Source: Gammaproteobacteria bacterium (GTDB lineage Bacteria; Actinomycetota; Acidimicrobiia; Spongiisociales; UBA4744). Taken from it: DNA of 51,775 nt. The DNA is taken from positions 1 through 51,775 of the forward strand of contig JAACED010000006.1 of assembly GCA_011682695.1 (NCBI GenBank), in the 5' to 3' direction. This document shows positions 40,558-51,698 of the stretch, piece after piece (the first letter of the stretch is position 1; every line of letters starts with the position of its first letter). The notes beneath the pieces are model-generated. The model saw only the letters and a program-made list of their open reading frames with translations, ran no database searches and was not told where the DNA came from. The position numbers and the translations under genes are program-made.

Positions 40558-42858
40558 ATGGCAACCCGGACACCCACCCGCCGGGGAACAAGCGGGCGGA
40601 AGCGGGTGTCTCGGAAGAAGAAGCAGGCACCTCGCGCGACGCGCGGCCGCTCGAAGGCGCCAAGGAAAACGTCGGTTGCGAAGCGGTTCGCAGTCCTTCG
40701 TGATCGTGTACGTCACCACCTCGGACGCCAGACGGACGATGTCTGGGGAATGATGCTGATCGTGCTGGCCGTCCTGCTCACACTCGCGTTCTTCGGACAG
40801 GCCGGCCCTGCGGGGAGATGGACGATCGCCGTGCTCGAGCTTCTGTTCGGTCTCTGGTCTTACGCCGTGCCGGTTGCACTCGCCGGCCTCGGATTCCTCT
40901 TGATCACGGATGGGCGCAGGTCGCCCTCGGGGCGCATCGCGACCGGGGTCACCCTCGTTTTCATCGGGACGCTCGCTCTGTTCCATCTCATGACGGGGAC
41001 GGTCTCGCTCTCCGCATCGATCGACCTCGTGAAGGAACGCGGCGGTGCGGTAGGGTCGCTCGTCGCCTTCCCCCTGCGCAGGGTGATCGGTTTCTGGGGT
41101 GCGTTCGTCGTACTGGTCGCCGTCACGGGAGCGGGCCTGCTGATCCTCACCCGGAGCACCGTTCGTCAGATGTGGCTCGCCATCGTGGAGATCATCGGGG
41201 CGCTGCGTGCCTGGTCCCGGCAGGTCGGCGTCAAACCGAAACGCGTCCAGGTCATCCGGCAGGTGAAGGCGCAGCCAAAGCATCGGGCGGTTACACAGCA
41301 ACCACCCAAGAAACCGTCTCGTCCCCCGAAAGCATCGCGGGTGAAACCCAAACCGGGCCCGGGCCAGACCTCCATCCCCATGCCTCAACCCGCTCCCGGC
41401 GAGGGCTATCGCAGGCCCCCGATGGAGCTGCTCAAGGTCGGTGCCGGAGAAGCCCACAGCCGGCGAGCGCTGGAGGAGACGGCCCGAGAACTCGAAGACG
41501 CTCTCATTCAACATGGGGTTGATGCTCGTCTGACGAAGATCGTTCCCGGGCCGACGGTGACCCGCTATGAGATCGAGCTGGCTCCTGGCGTGAAAGTGGC
41601 CAAGGTGACGAGCCTGGCACACGATATCGCGTACGCGCTGGCAACACCGGACGTGCGGCTCCTCGCTCCGATCCCCGGCAAGAGCGCGATCGGAGTCGAA
41701 GTCCCGAACCGCAGACGCCGCCTCATCACCCTCGGTGACGTCCTGCGAAGCAGAGAAGCCCAAGAGGATGATGATCCACTCACCGTCGGATTGGGACTCG
41801 ACATCTCCGGTAATCCCACACTGCTCCATCTCGAGGAGTTGCCGCACATCCTGATCGCCGGAGCGACCGGAGCGGGCAAGTCGTCGTGCATCAATTCGAT
41901 GGTGACATCGCTGCTGATGCGTACCAACCCGAAAGACGTCCGGCTCATCATGGTCGACCCGAAGCGGGTCGAGTTGGGCCAGTACAACGGCGTACCGCAT
42001 CTGCTGACCAAAGTGATCACGAATCCGAAGAAGGCTGCGGATGCGCTCCAGTGGGTCGTCGCCGAGATGGACCGGCGGTACGACCTCGTCGCGGACGCGC
42101 AGGTGCGCGACATCGTCGGCTACCGGGAGAAGTGGGATGCCGATGCCCTGGACAGGGATGCATTCGACCGGTTCCCCTACATTGTCGTGATCGTCGACGA
42201 GTTGAACGATCTGATGATGGTTGCCGGCCGTCAGGTGGAAGCGGCGATCGTGCGGATCGCGCAGATGGCGCGGGCCGTCGGCATCCACCTGGTGATTGCG
42301 ACACAGCGTCCATCCGTCGACGTGATCACCGGCGTGATCAAGGCGAACATCCCGAGCCGCCTGGCGTTTTCTGTCGCATCGATGGCCGACAGCAGAGTGA
42401 TTCTCGACACGGGTGGCGCCGAGAAACTGGTTGGCATGGGCGACATGCTGGTTGCGACGGCGACCCATCCCCGGCCCGAGCGAATTCAAGGCGCCTGGGT
42501 GAGCGAGGATGAGATCCACGCAGTGGTCAGTTGGGTCAAGAAGCAGCAGAAGGCGCGTTACCAGGATCAAGTGATAGAAGCGGTCGCGAGGCAACAGCAG
42601 GAGGCTGCCGAGGCGGACGAAGGGGAGGACGCGGCGTTGCTCCGCCAGGCGATGGATCTGGTCGTACGGTCCCAACTGGGGTCCACTTCGATGCTGCAAC
42701 GCAAACTGCGCGTCGGATTTGCGAGGGCGGGCAGACTCATGGACATTCTCGAACGCAAGGGTGTCGTTGGTCCTTCCGAGGGCTCGAAGGCCAGAGCGGT
42801 CCTGATGACGGTTGAAGAGCTCGAGGAGCTCCTGGCCGGCGCCGGGACGCAAGGCTGA
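40558..42858 (+). CDS. ftsK: DNA translocase FtsK/SpoIIIE
   Basis: The 766-residue protein has a basic N-terminus, four membrane helices (about residues 62-205), a Pro/Lys-rich linker, the FtsK alpha/beta motor with GATGAGKS (Walker A), DPKRVELGQY and IVVIVDELNDLMM (Walker B). A C-terminal gamma winged-helix follows (QLGSTSMLQRKLRVGFARAGRLMDILERKGVVGPSEGSK). It pumps chromosomal DNA at the division septum. ATG 40558 is used because the hydrophobic N-terminus follows a short basic lead. No Shine-Dalgarno is evident, in line with a near-leaderless mRNA. Confidence 0.95.
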   Translation: MATRTPTRRGTSGRKRVSRKKKQAPRATRGRSKAPRKTSVAKRFAVLRDRVRHHLGRQTDDVWGMMLIVLAVLLTLAFFGQAGPAGRWTIAVLELLFGLWSYAVPVALAGLGFLLITDGRRSPSGRIATGVTLVFIGTLALFHLMTGTVSLSASIDLVKERGGAVGSLVAFPLRRVIGFWGAFVVLVAVTGAGLLILTRSTVRQMWLAIVEIIGALRAWSRQVGVKPKRVQVIRQVKAQPKHRAVTQQPPKKPSRPPKASRVKPKPGPGQTSIPMPQPAPGEGYRRPPMELLKVGAGEAHSRRALEETARELEDALIQHGVDARLTKIVPGPTVTRYEIELAPGVKVAKVTSLAHDIAYALATPDVRLLAPIPGKSAIGVEVPNRRRRLITLGDVLRSREAQEDDDPLTVGLGLDISGNPTLLHLEELPHILIAGATGAGKSSCINSMVTSLLMRTNPKDVRLIMVDPKRVELGQYNGVPHLLTKVITNPKKAADALQWVVAEMDRRYDLVADAQVRDIVGYREKWDADALDRDAFDRFPYIVVIVDELNDLMMVAGRQVEAAIVRIAQMARAVGIHLVIATQRPSVDVITGVIKANIPSRLAFSVASMADSRVILDTGGAEKLVGMGDMLVATATHPRPERIQGAWVSEDEIHAVVSWVKKQQKARYQDQVIEAVARQQQEAAEADEGEDAALLRQAMDLVVRSQLGSTSMLQRKLRVGFARAGRLMDILERKGVVGPSEGSKARAVLMTVEELEELLAGAGTQG

Positions 42859-43120
42859 CACCACCTTCCCCGGGCAATGCCCGATCTACCGTCTCGGCTG
42901 TCTCGACGCCGCTGATTCGTCGGGTGGGACACAACATTGCCGATCACGGCGGGGAAGACGAGGGCGAGCGCAAGCTCCCTGCCGATCTCTCCTCTCGTGG
43001 GTTTCCATGCCGCCGGCACGACTGTCCGAAACCTTGAGGTCCGGGTTCGGCTGCCACGTCGGCACAGTCGGTTCCATCCCCGTAAGCTGTGGGGGTGTGG
43101 GAGCTGATTCAGGAGGAGCC
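42859..43120. other. 262-bp intergenic region without recognised features
   Basis: A weak 5-bp hairpin (CGGGC-AAT-GCCCG) lies at 42871-42883 after ftsK. The rest shows no tRNA or gene. The SD AGGAGGAG at 43111 serves the next gene. Confidence 0.45.
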
Positions 43121-44914
<1,794 letters not shown>

Positions 44915-44952
44915 GCGTGTGGGCGCAGGTCGCCCACTCCGATGCTTCGTTG

Positions 44953-44984
44953 CGATGGAGGCCTCGTCTACGAGGCCTCCATCG
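44953..44984 (+). terminator. Strong hairpin after the acyl-CoA ligase gene
   Basis: A perfect 14-bp stem (CGATGGAGGCCTCG / CGAGGCCTCCATCG) with loop TCTA begins 38 bases after the ligase stop. Only a short pyrimidine stretch follows, so termination strength is uncertain. Confidence 0.8.
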
Positions 44985-45155
44985 GTTCGCGCGAAGGGCC
45001 TCTTTCTCGAAACGATCGACCATCCCGGTCCCGGCAGACTTCTGGCAGGCCGGCGGATCGGATATCGTCGTACCCTTACGGCGCACCAAGAACCACCATC
45101 TGCTCGACGCGAGCCGTATCGTGCGGGCTGCGATCAGAACAATGGAGGCGTGAAC

Positions 45156-46307
45156 GTGGCCCACGAGTTTCGTTTGCCGGACATCGGAGAAGGCCTGACC
45201 GAAGGGGAGATCGTCCGCTGGCTCGTTCCCGTCGGCGGCTCGGTCGAGACGGACGGCGCGCTCGTCGAGGTCGAAACGGACAAGGCCGTTGTCGAGATCC
45301 CGTCTCCCTTCGCCGGCGTCGTGTTGCATCACGGCGCGTCCGAGGGCGAGACCGTGCAGGTCGGTTCGATTCTGGCGGTGATCGGCGAACCCGGGGAGAC
45401 CTGGAGCGCGGATGAACGGGCCGAGGCCCCGTCGAGCGTCGGGACGGTCGAAGCCGGCTCCGAGGTTGTGGCGTCTCGTGGCACCGTGCAGGCTTTGCCT
45501 GTCGTTCGCAGGCTTGCCAGGGAGCTCGGCGTCGACCTGACTTCGGTCGTCGGTACGGGTCCGGGCGGAAAGATCACGCGTGAAGATGTCCTGCGCTCGA
45601 CCGAAACGCAGCCGTCTCCGGCGGTCACAGGCCCGACAGAGAGGGTCCCGATGACTCGCCTGCGGCGAACGATCGCTGAACACATGAAGCGTTCGTGGAG
45701 AGAGATCCCGCACGTGACCACGTTCGACGAGGTGGACGCGTCGCGGATGCTTGCCGCGCGCAGCGCCCTCGCAAGGCGTCATGAGAGACAGATCCCGCTG
45801 GAAGCACTGGTCGTGCTGGCGGTGATCCCCGTGTTGCGGCGCTTTGGCGAATTCAACGCCACACTCGACGGTGACGACCTCGTACTCCATCGCCGATACG
45901 ACATCGGCATCGCCGTCGACACTCCCGACGGTCTCATCGTTCCTGTCGTCAAGAGCGCCGATCAGATGAGCCTGGTCGAACTGTCCACGGAGGTGCTGCG
46001 CCTCTCGAACTCGGCGAAGGAACGCTCTCTCGTACCCGACGAAGTGGCGGGGGCGACATTCACGATCTCGAACATCGGCGCCGTGGGGGGAGGATTCGGA
46101 ACTCCCATCATCCCGTACGGTACGACCGCGGTCCTCTCGGTCGGCAGAGCGGTCGACAGGCCGGTCGTTCGAGGTGGGAAGGTGACGGTGGCACCGATGG
46201 CGCCGCTCTCGTTCTCGTATGACCATCGTGTGATCGACGGCGGCCTCGGCCGGCGTTTCATGGCCGTGCTGATAGAGAACTTCGAGGAGCCGGCTCTGTT
46301 TCTCTAG
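45156..46307 (+). CDS. 2-oxoacid dehydrogenase E2 component (dihydrolipoamide acyltransferase)
   Basis: The 383-residue E2 has one lipoyl domain with lysine in VETDKAVVEI (Lys43), a peripheral subunit-binding domain (ALPVVRRLARELGVDLTSVVGTGPGGKITREDVL) and the acyltransferase domain with FSYDHRVIDGG (His357, Asp361). It carries the acyl group from E1 to CoA in pyruvate or branched-chain dehydrogenase complexes. The usual adjacent E1 and E3 genes are absent, though the LplA-like gene in this window could lipoylate it. GTG 45156 follows GGAGG. Confidence 0.92.
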   Translation: MAHEFRLPDIGEGLTEGEIVRWLVPVGGSVETDGALVEVETDKAVVEIPSPFAGVVLHHGASEGETVQVGSILAVIGEPGETWSADERAEAPSSVGTVEAGSEVVASRGTVQALPVVRRLARELGVDLTSVVGTGPGGKITREDVLRSTETQPSPAVTGPTERVPMTRLRRTIAEHMKRSWREIPHVTTFDEVDASRMLAARSALARRHERQIPLEALVVLAVIPVLRRFGEFNATLDGDDLVLHRRYDIGIAVDTPDGLIVPVVKSADQMSLVELSTEVLRLSNSAKERSLVPDEVAGATFTISNIGAVGGGFGTPIIPYGTTAVLSVGRAVDRPVVRGGKVTVAPMAPLSFSYDHRVIDGGLGRRFMAVLIENFEEPALFL

Positions 46308-46320
46308 GAGTGGCTCGCTG

Positions 46321-46340
46321 CGCACCCGGTACCGGGTGCG
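46321..46340. terminator. 20-nt perfect palindrome between convergent E2 and SDR genes
   Basis: CGCACCCGGTACCGGGTGCG is perfectly self-complementary, between two convergent stops. It shares the core CCGGTACCGG with the palindrome at 22896. Likely bidirectional terminator. Confidence 0.65.
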
Positions 46341-46351
46341 GCGAAGTCGCC

Positions 46352-47128
46352 TCAGCGGTTTCTGAGCACTCTGCCGACCATGCGGGTCATCAGCCGCCTC
46401 GGGAAGATACGATTCGCCTGGACGGTCGCCTTGTTCAACGCTCCCGGGATGACGATCCTCTTGCCGGCCAGCATTCCTTCGTACCCGGCTGTGGCGACGT
46501 CGTGGGCGCTCATCATCCCGATCTGGATGAGACGGGATGCCTCGATCCCGGCGCGTCTCTGAAAGCCGGTCTCCGTCGGGCCCGGGCAGAGGGTCGTGAC
46601 GGTCACACCGGAATCATGGAGTTCCTCTGCGATCGCTTCTGAGAAAGACAGCACGTAGGCCTTCGTCGCGTAGTAGATCGCCATTCCCGGTCCCGGCTCG
46701 AACGCCGCCGTGGACGCAACGTTGAGGATCTTGCCGTGGCCGCGTTGCAGCATCGGGCCGGCGAGCCGGTAGGTCAGCTCCGTCAGGGACGCGATGTTGA
46801 GCCGGATCATCCCCAACTGGGTGTCTAGATCGAGCTCCGTGAAGGGACCGCTCGCGCCGTAGGCGGCGTTGTTGACGAGCACCTCGATGTCGAGACCCCG
46901 CTCGCCGAGTTGATCGACGAGCCGTTCGGTCGCCCCCGGCTGTGACAGATCTGTCGAGAAGATGATGGCGCGACTCGGCTGATCCAGCTCGAGCTGAGCA
47001 GCGGCCAGTTCGAGGGTGTGTGGATCGCGCCCGACGAGTACGAGGCTGTACCCGTCGGCCGACAGACGCTCCGCAAGCTCGAGTCCGATCCCTTGTGATG
47101 CTCCGGTGACGAGCGCGATCTTGGGCAT
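46352..47128 (-). CDS. Short-chain dehydrogenase/reductase (SDR) family protein
   Basis: The 258-residue SDR has TGASQGIG, DIEVLVNNAAYGASG, NVASTAAF and the YYATK (Tyr-X3-Lys) active site. The C-terminus is basic with RRLMTRMVGRVLRNR, which may associate with membranes, as in acyl-processing SDRs. Substrate unknown. AAGGAGC before the ATG at 47128 is a clear ribosome binding site. Confidence 0.9.
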   Translation of the reverse strand: MPKIALVTGASQGIGLELAERLSADGYSLVLVGRDPHTLELAAAQLELDQPSRAIIFSTDLSQPGATERLVDQLGERGLDIEVLVNNAAYGASGPFTELDLDTQLGMIRLNIASLTELTYRLAGPMLQRGHGKILNVASTAAFEPGPGMAIYYATKAYVLSFSEAIAEELHDSGVTVTTLCPGPTETGFQRRAGIEASRLIQIGMMSAHDVATAGYEGMLAGKRIVIPGALNKATVQANRIFPRRLMTRMVGRVLRNR

Positions 47129-47181
47129 GGCAAGCTCCTTCGTAACCGAGTCTAGGGATCCGGTCTGATCCCGTGCCGGGG

Positions 47182-47187
47182 TACCCT
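47182..47187 (+). promoter_or_regulatory. Leaderless -10 element of rimO
   Basis: TACCCT, then six bases (GTGGCC), then ATG 47194. Confidence 0.55.
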
Positions 47188-47193
47188 GTGGCC

Positions 47194-48501
47194 ATGTCCT
47201 CTCCCTCGGTTTGGCTGACGACGCTCGGATGCGCCAAGAACCAGGTCGATTCCGACAAGGTCTCCGGTCTGCTCGAGGCCGCCGGTTTCCGGGCATCGTC
47301 CTTACCGGAAGATGCCGATATCGTCATGGTCAACACCTGCGCGTTCATCGATGAGGCCCGTCGGGAATCCATCGATGCGATCCTCGATGTAGAACGGTTC
47401 ATGCGGCCGGACGCGAGCCTGGTGGTGTTGGGGTGCATGGCCCAGCGCTATGGGAGTGAGATCAGCGATGCCATTCCCGAGGTCGACGCCGTCGTCGGGA
47501 TCGATCGATATCCCGAACTCGTGGAGACGCTGGCCAAGATGACGAACTGGCAGCCGGTCGCGCTCCAGAGGTCGCCGATGGCGATTCTGCACGAAGTTCG
47601 AAGGACATCACCGGCGATGCCGTATGCCTACCTCAAGGTCGCCGAGGGATGCGACAAGGTCTGCACGTTCTGTGCGATTCCGTCGTTCCGGGGAAGGCAA
47701 CGCTCCCGGCCGGCGGCCGAGATCGCCGCCGAGGCGGCCCGGTTGGTGGAGGAGGGAGTGTCCGAACTCGTGCTGGTCGCCCAGGACCTCGCCGCCTACG
47801 GGCGAGATACGCGCGATCCGGATGGAATCGTCGGCCTGGTCCATCGCGTCGCAGAAACTGCGGACCTGTACCGGCTCCGGCTTCTCTACCTGTATCCGTC
47901 CGAGATACGGGCGTCGCTCATCGAGGAGATCGCGTCCAATCCGGTGGTGGCCACCTACTTCGATCTGAGTTTGCAGCACGCGGAGCCGAGACTCCTGCGT
48001 GCCATGGCTCGGCCCGGGGGAGGAGAGCGGCATCTCTCGCTGATCGAGCGCATCCGGGCCGCTGCCCCGCAGGCGGCGCTGCGCTCGAGCTTCATCGTGG
48101 GCTTTCCCGGCGAAACGGAGACCGACGTGCAGACGATGACCGACTTCCTGGAGGCGGCGGGTCTCGACTGGGCCGGCTTCTTCCCCTACTCGGCGGAAGA
48201 TGGCACACCGGCGGCGCTACTGCCCGACCAGGTCGATCCGATCGAAGTCACGGAGCGGACTCGGCATCTGCAACAGGTCCAGGAACGGATCACGGCACAG
48301 CGCCAGGGTGGCCGGGTCGGCGAGGTGGTCGACGTGCTCATCGACCAGGTGGAGGAAGGCGTTCCGGTCGGGCGGTCCTTCAGAGAGGCTCCCGAGATCG
48401 ACGGGATGATCACCCTCGATCGTGGGGTGCAGGGAGCACGGGTGCGCGCCAAGATCATCGGCGCATACGGACCAGACCTGGAAGGGGAGGTGCAGGAGTG
48501 A
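47194..48501 (+). CDS. rimO: Ribosomal protein S12 methylthiotransferase RimO
   Basis: The 435-residue radical-SAM protein has an N-terminal UPF0004 domain starting LTTLGCAKNQVDSD, the radical-SAM cluster EGCDKVCTFCAIPSFRG (CX3CX2C), SLQHAEPRLLRAM, and a C-terminal TRAM domain. RimO adds a methylthio group to an aspartate of ribosomal protein S12 using two Fe-S clusters. The leaderless -10 lies six bases before ATG 47194. It is coupled to cinA by a 4-base GTGA overlap. Confidence 0.93.
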   Translation: MSSPSVWLTTLGCAKNQVDSDKVSGLLEAAGFRASSLPEDADIVMVNTCAFIDEARRESIDAILDVERFMRPDASLVVLGCMAQRYGSEISDAIPEVDAVVGIDRYPELVETLAKMTNWQPVALQRSPMAILHEVRRTSPAMPYAYLKVAEGCDKVCTFCAIPSFRGRQRSRPAAEIAAEAARLVEEGVSELVLVAQDLAAYGRDTRDPDGIVGLVHRVAETADLYRLRLLYLYPSEIRASLIEEIASNPVVATYFDLSLQHAEPRLLRAMARPGGGERHLSLIERIRAAAPQAALRSSFIVGFPGETETDVQTMTDFLEAAGLDWAGFFPYSAEDGTPAALLPDQVDPIEVTERTRHLQQVQERITAQRQGGRVGEVVDVLIDQVEEGVPVGRSFREAPEIDGMITLDRGVQGARVRAKIIGAYGPDLEGEVQE

Positions 48502-49736
48502 TCGTTGAAATCGTCGCCGTGGGCACGGAACTGCTTCTCGGTCAGATCGTCAACGGGAATGCGGCGTCGATTGGTCGACGCATCGCCGAGGAGGGACACG
48601 ACGCCCACTACCAGGTGGTCGTGGGTGACAACACGACGCGGATCGCGTCGGCGATCAGGGAAGCGATGTCGCGTGCGGACGCGGTGATCCTCACCGGTGG
48701 TCTCGGGCCGACCCAGGATGACCTGACGAGGGAATCGATCTGCGAGGCGACCGACAGACCGATGGTGTTCGAGCACGAGGTCGCCGATCGTCTCCGTGAG
48801 CGGTTCGCGGCGCTGGGACGGACAATGCCGGTGGCCAACCTTCGCCAGGCGGAACGGCCCGAGGGGTCCGTGCAACTCGAGAACACCAAAGGCACCGCCC
48901 CGGGTATCGCGCTCGAGCACGAAGGCACATGGATCTTCGCGCTTCCCGGAGTGCCGGAGGAGATGGAGACCCTGCTGGAGGACGAGGTCCTGCCCCGCTT
49001 GCGGCGTGATAGGGAAGGGACGTCGATGTTGAAGAGTCGGCTTCTTCGTACCTGGGGATCGAGTGAGTCGACGGTGGCAGAGATCCTCGACGACCTCTAC
49101 GGACCGGCCAACCCGTCGCTGGCGTTCCTGGCGTCCGGCGGCGAGATCAAGATCCGTGTCACTGCGAAGGCAGATACGGAGGCCGAGGCCGAAGCGATGA
49201 TCGCCCCGCTCGAGGCGGAGGTCCGCTCGAGGCTCGGGACACGAGTCTTCGCTACCGACCAGGACACCATCGAAACCGTTCTGCTGCGTCTCCTGGGGGA
49301 GCGGCGATGGCATCTCGCAGTGGCCGAGTCGGCGACGGGAGGGATGATTGCCGCGCGGCTGACCTCGGTGCCGGGAGCATCGAGTGTGTTTCGCGGCGCG
49401 GTCGTCGCCTATGCCACGGACCTCAAGACGGCGCTGCTCGGCGTGCCGGAGCAGGTGATCGAGCGCAGCGGTGTCGTGAGCGGGAGCACGGCGCTGGCCA
49501 TGGCCGAGGGTGCGGCGCTGCGTCTGGACGCCGATGTGGTGATCTCGGTCACGGGTTCCGCAGGACCGGAACCGCAAGAGAAGCCGGTGGGAACCATGGT
49601 CGTGGGGATCAGGACTCCGGAGGGGTCGAGGGCCCGGACCCTGCACCTTCCCGGAGATCGAGAACGCATTCGCACGTACACGACGACGGCGGCGCTGCAC
49701 TTGGCGCGTCTCGGGGTCACGGGATCGTGGTGGTAG
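48498..49736 (+). CDS. cinA: CinA family protein (nicotinamide-nucleotide amidase/ADP-ribose pyrophosphatase-like)
   Basis: The 412-residue protein has an N-terminal molybdopterin-binding (COG1058) domain with VGTELLLGQIVNGNA and LTGGLGPTQDDLTRE, and a C-terminal CinA/PncC domain with ESATGGMIAARLTSVPGASSVFRGAVVAYA. The family processes pyridine nucleotides and in some bacteria is linked to competence. GTG 48498 overlaps the rimO stop. The cinA-recA neighbourhood is conserved in many Gram-positive bacteria. Confidence 0.93.
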   Translation: MIVEIVAVGTELLLGQIVNGNAASIGRRIAEEGHDAHYQVVVGDNTTRIASAIREAMSRADAVILTGGLGPTQDDLTRESICEATDRPMVFEHEVADRLRERFAALGRTMPVANLRQAERPEGSVQLENTKGTAPGIALEHEGTWIFALPGVPEEMETLLEDEVLPRLRRDREGTSMLKSRLLRTWGSSESTVAEILDDLYGPANPSLAFLASGGEIKIRVTAKADTEAEAEAMIAPLEAEVRSRLGTRVFATDQDTIETVLLRLLGERRWHLAVAESATGGMIAARLTSVPGASSVFRGAVVAYATDLKTALLGVPEQVIERSGVVSGSTALAMAEGAALRLDADVVISVTGSAGPEPQEKPVGTMVVGIRTPEGSRARTLHLPGDRERIRTYTTTAALHLARLGVTGSWW

Positions 49737-50272
49737 GGAGACTTTTCGTTGCCGTCGCACTCACCGACGATGCTCGGCAGGCCCTCGCCGCCCGCCTTCG
49801 CGATGCTGCGCATCCCCTGCCCGGAAGACCGGTCCACCCCCGCAATTGGCATCTGACGCTGCGGTTTCTCGGAGATGTCGACGACCCGAGCTGTGACCGG
49901 TTGATGGCTGCGCTCGACGAAGTGGACCTGGGCGAGGGCTTTCGCGTCCGTCTCGGCGGCCTCGGAGCGTTCCCGAAGCCTTCGCGAGCAACCGTCCTGT
50001 GGGTCGACTTTGCGCAAGGAGAGGATCGGTTGGAGGGTCTGGCCGCACGGGTGGAGCAGGCCGTGGAGATCGCCGGGCTGCCAGCGGAGGATCGGCCGTT
50101 CCGGGCGCATCTGACCCTGTCACGGATCCGTCCGCACCAGGATGTGCGCCGGCTCCTGGAGGAAGTCGCTCCTCTCGGGATCGGGTGGATCGTCGATCGT
50201 GTCGTCCTGTATCGAAGCCATCTCGGCCCGGGCGGACCCCGGTACGAGGAAATGGCGGTGTTTCCTTTCTAG
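49730..50272 (+). CDS. thpR: RNA 2',3'-cyclic phosphodiesterase (ThpR, 2H family)
   Basis: The 180-residue 2H phosphoesterase has the paired HXT motifs HLTLRFLG and HLTLSRIR, and RLFVAVALTDDAR at the start. It opens RNA 2',3'-cyclic phosphates (formerly called 2'-5' RNA ligase). Start GTG at 49727 or 49730, overlapping cinA by several bases, so the rimO-cinA-thpR genes form one unit directly upstream of recA. Confidence 0.9.
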   Translation: MVGRLFVAVALTDDARQALAARLRDAAHPLPGRPVHPRNWHLTLRFLGDVDDPSCDRLMAALDEVDLGEGFRVRLGGLGAFPKPSRATVLWVDFAQGEDRLEGLAARVEQAVEIAGLPAEDRPFRAHLTLSRIRPHQDVRRLLEEVAPLGIGWIVDRVVLYRSHLGPGGPRYEEMAVFPF

Positions 50273-50307
50273 TGCCCTTCTAGCGCCTTGGCCGGCATGC
50301 TTGGAAG

Positions 50308-50321
50308 CGAACACATGTTCG
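50308..50321. promoter_or_regulatory. LexA (SOS) box of recA
   Basis: CGAACACATGTTCG matches the CGAAC-N4-GTTCG consensus. It ends one base before the predicted -10 TAGTCT (50323-50328), the same geometry as at dnaE2. Confidence 0.92.
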
Positions 50322-50322
50322 A

Positions 50323-50328
50323 CTAGTC
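50323..50328 (+). promoter_or_regulatory. Predicted -10 hexamer of recA
   Basis: TAGTCT two bases after the LexA box. Transcription would begin near 50335, leaving a leader of about 80 bases before GTG 50418. Confidence 0.6.
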
Positions 50329-50417
50329 TCTGCGCCGCATCTGCAATAAGATGACATGTATGTGATTTGTCACACCGACCCCGTACGGTGACATCACACC
50401 CAGAAGGGAGCAGGCAA

Positions 50418-51443
50418 GTGGAACGTGACAAGGCCCTCGAGATGGCGATGTCGCAGATCGAGCGGCAGTTCGGCAAAGGCGCCATCATGAAAATGAGTGA
50501 CGGTGCTCACGAGAAGATGGCCTCGATCTCGACCGGTGCCCTCTCCCTCGACTTGGCGTTGGGTATCGGAGGCGTCCCCAGAGGGCGGGTCGTTGAGATC
50601 TTCGGACCCGAGAGCAGTGGGAAGACGACCCTGGCGCTGCACATCATCGCCGAGGCGCAACGCAACGGGGGGATCGCGGCGTTCGTCGACGCGGAGCATG
50701 CCCTGGATGCGTTCTACGCGAAGGCCCTCGGTGTGGACATCGACGAGTTGCTGATCTCGCAGCCCGACACCGGTGAGCAGGCCCTGGAGATCATGGACAT
50801 GCTGATCAGATCCGGTGCCCTGGACGTCGTCGTGATCGACTCCGTGGCAGCTCTCGTTCCCAGAGCCGAGATCGAAGGCGAGATGGGCGATTCCCATGTC
50901 GGCCTCCAGGCTCGCCTCATGTCGCAGGCACTGCGCAAGCTCACCGGCAACATTCACCGATCCCAGACGACCGCCATCTTCATCAACCAGCTTCGCGAGA
51001 AGATCGGAGTGATGTACGGCTCGCCGGAGACCACCCCCGGGGGGAGGGCGTTGAAATTCTATTCGTCGGTTCGTATCGATATTCGCAGGATCGAAACGAT
51101 CAAGGACGGTCAGACATCGATCGGAAACCGGGTGCGGGTCAAGATCGTCAAGAACAAGGTTGCCCCGCCGTTCCGCCTTGCCGAGTTCGACATCATGTTC
51201 GGAGAGGGCATCTCTCGTGTCGGGAGCCTCCTGGACGTAGCGGTGGCCGAAGGCATCGTTCGCAAGAGTGGCGCCTGGTATAGCTATGACAACGATCAGC
51301 TCGGGCAGGGACGTGAGAATTCGAAGCGATTCCTCCAGGACAACCCGGAGGTCGCCGTCCAATTGCAGGCGAAGGTGCTCGAAGCGGTCGGGCTCCTCGA
51401 ATCCGAGGAATCCGAGGAAGCAGAAGAAGCTCGGGAGCAGTGA
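50418..51443 (+). CDS. recA: Recombinase RecA
   Basis: This 341-residue RecA begins [25 protein letters not shown] and carries Walker A GPESSGKT (63-70), the [10 protein letters not shown]-type segment, [15 protein letters not shown] (Walker B), loop 2 with [16 protein letters not shown], and an acidic C-terminus rich in Glu. It drives homologous recombination and LexA self-cleavage. GTG 50418 follows GGGAGCAGG. An upstream LexA box and -10 show SOS control. recX, which often follows recA, is not seen. Confidence 0.97.
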   Translation: MERDKALEMAMSQIERQFGKGAIMKMSDGAHEKMASISTGALSLDLALGIGGVPRGRVVEIFGPESSGKTTLALHIIAEAQRNGGIAAFVDAEHALDAFYAKALGVDIDELLISQPDTGEQALEIMDMLIRSGALDVVVIDSVAALVPRAEIEGEMGDSHVGLQARLMSQALRKLTGNIHRSQTTAIFINQLREKIGVMYGSPETTPGGRALKFYSSVRIDIRRIETIKDGQTSIGNRVRVKIVKNKVAPPFRLAEFDIMFGEGISRVGSLLDVAVAEGIVRKSGAWYSYDNDQLGQGRENSKRFLQDNPEVAVQLQAKVLEAVGLLESEESEEAEEAREQ

Positions 51444-51698
51444 ACGCTCGGCCGTCTCCATGTGGGCACAATCTCTCCCTGTGCGCAGCGAGTTTGATGC
51501 GGTACGATGCAGACGACACACACACATGAAGAACACAAATTGAAACTGAGAAAAAACACCAGAGAACCTGCAACGAAGGGGGATGGCCGGACGAGACGAC
51601 GGTAGGACGCCGACGTATCGAAGTACCGGATGTGTGTGTGCCGGGCCCGTGCGGGCTCGGCATCTGCGTTGTGAAGGTTCTGAGAAAGCGTATAAACA
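51444..51698 (+). promoter_or_regulatory. Structured, A-rich leader between recA and the rny-like gene
   Basis: The 255-bp region contains ACACACACACAT at 51516-51527, whose 11-base complement ATGTGTGTGTG lies at 51630-51640. An A-rich, low-GC stretch (about 51526-51580, with GAGAAAAAACACC) lies inside. Next to the right arm is GCCGGGCCCG/CGGGCTCGGC (51641-51662), a GC hairpin. A tiny open frame (MKNTN) starts at 51526. I propose a structured 5' leader; the transcript is not established. Confidence 0.45.

Noticed and set aside
39430-42864. Minus-strand open frame of more than 1100 codons opposite rnj and ftsK
   Set aside because: Antisense shadow of two well-supported genes in a GC-rich sequence. 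It shows no conserved motif.
51691-51696. TATAAA as the -10 of the rny-like gene
   Set aside because: Only two bases from the ATG, so transcription would start inside the coding region.
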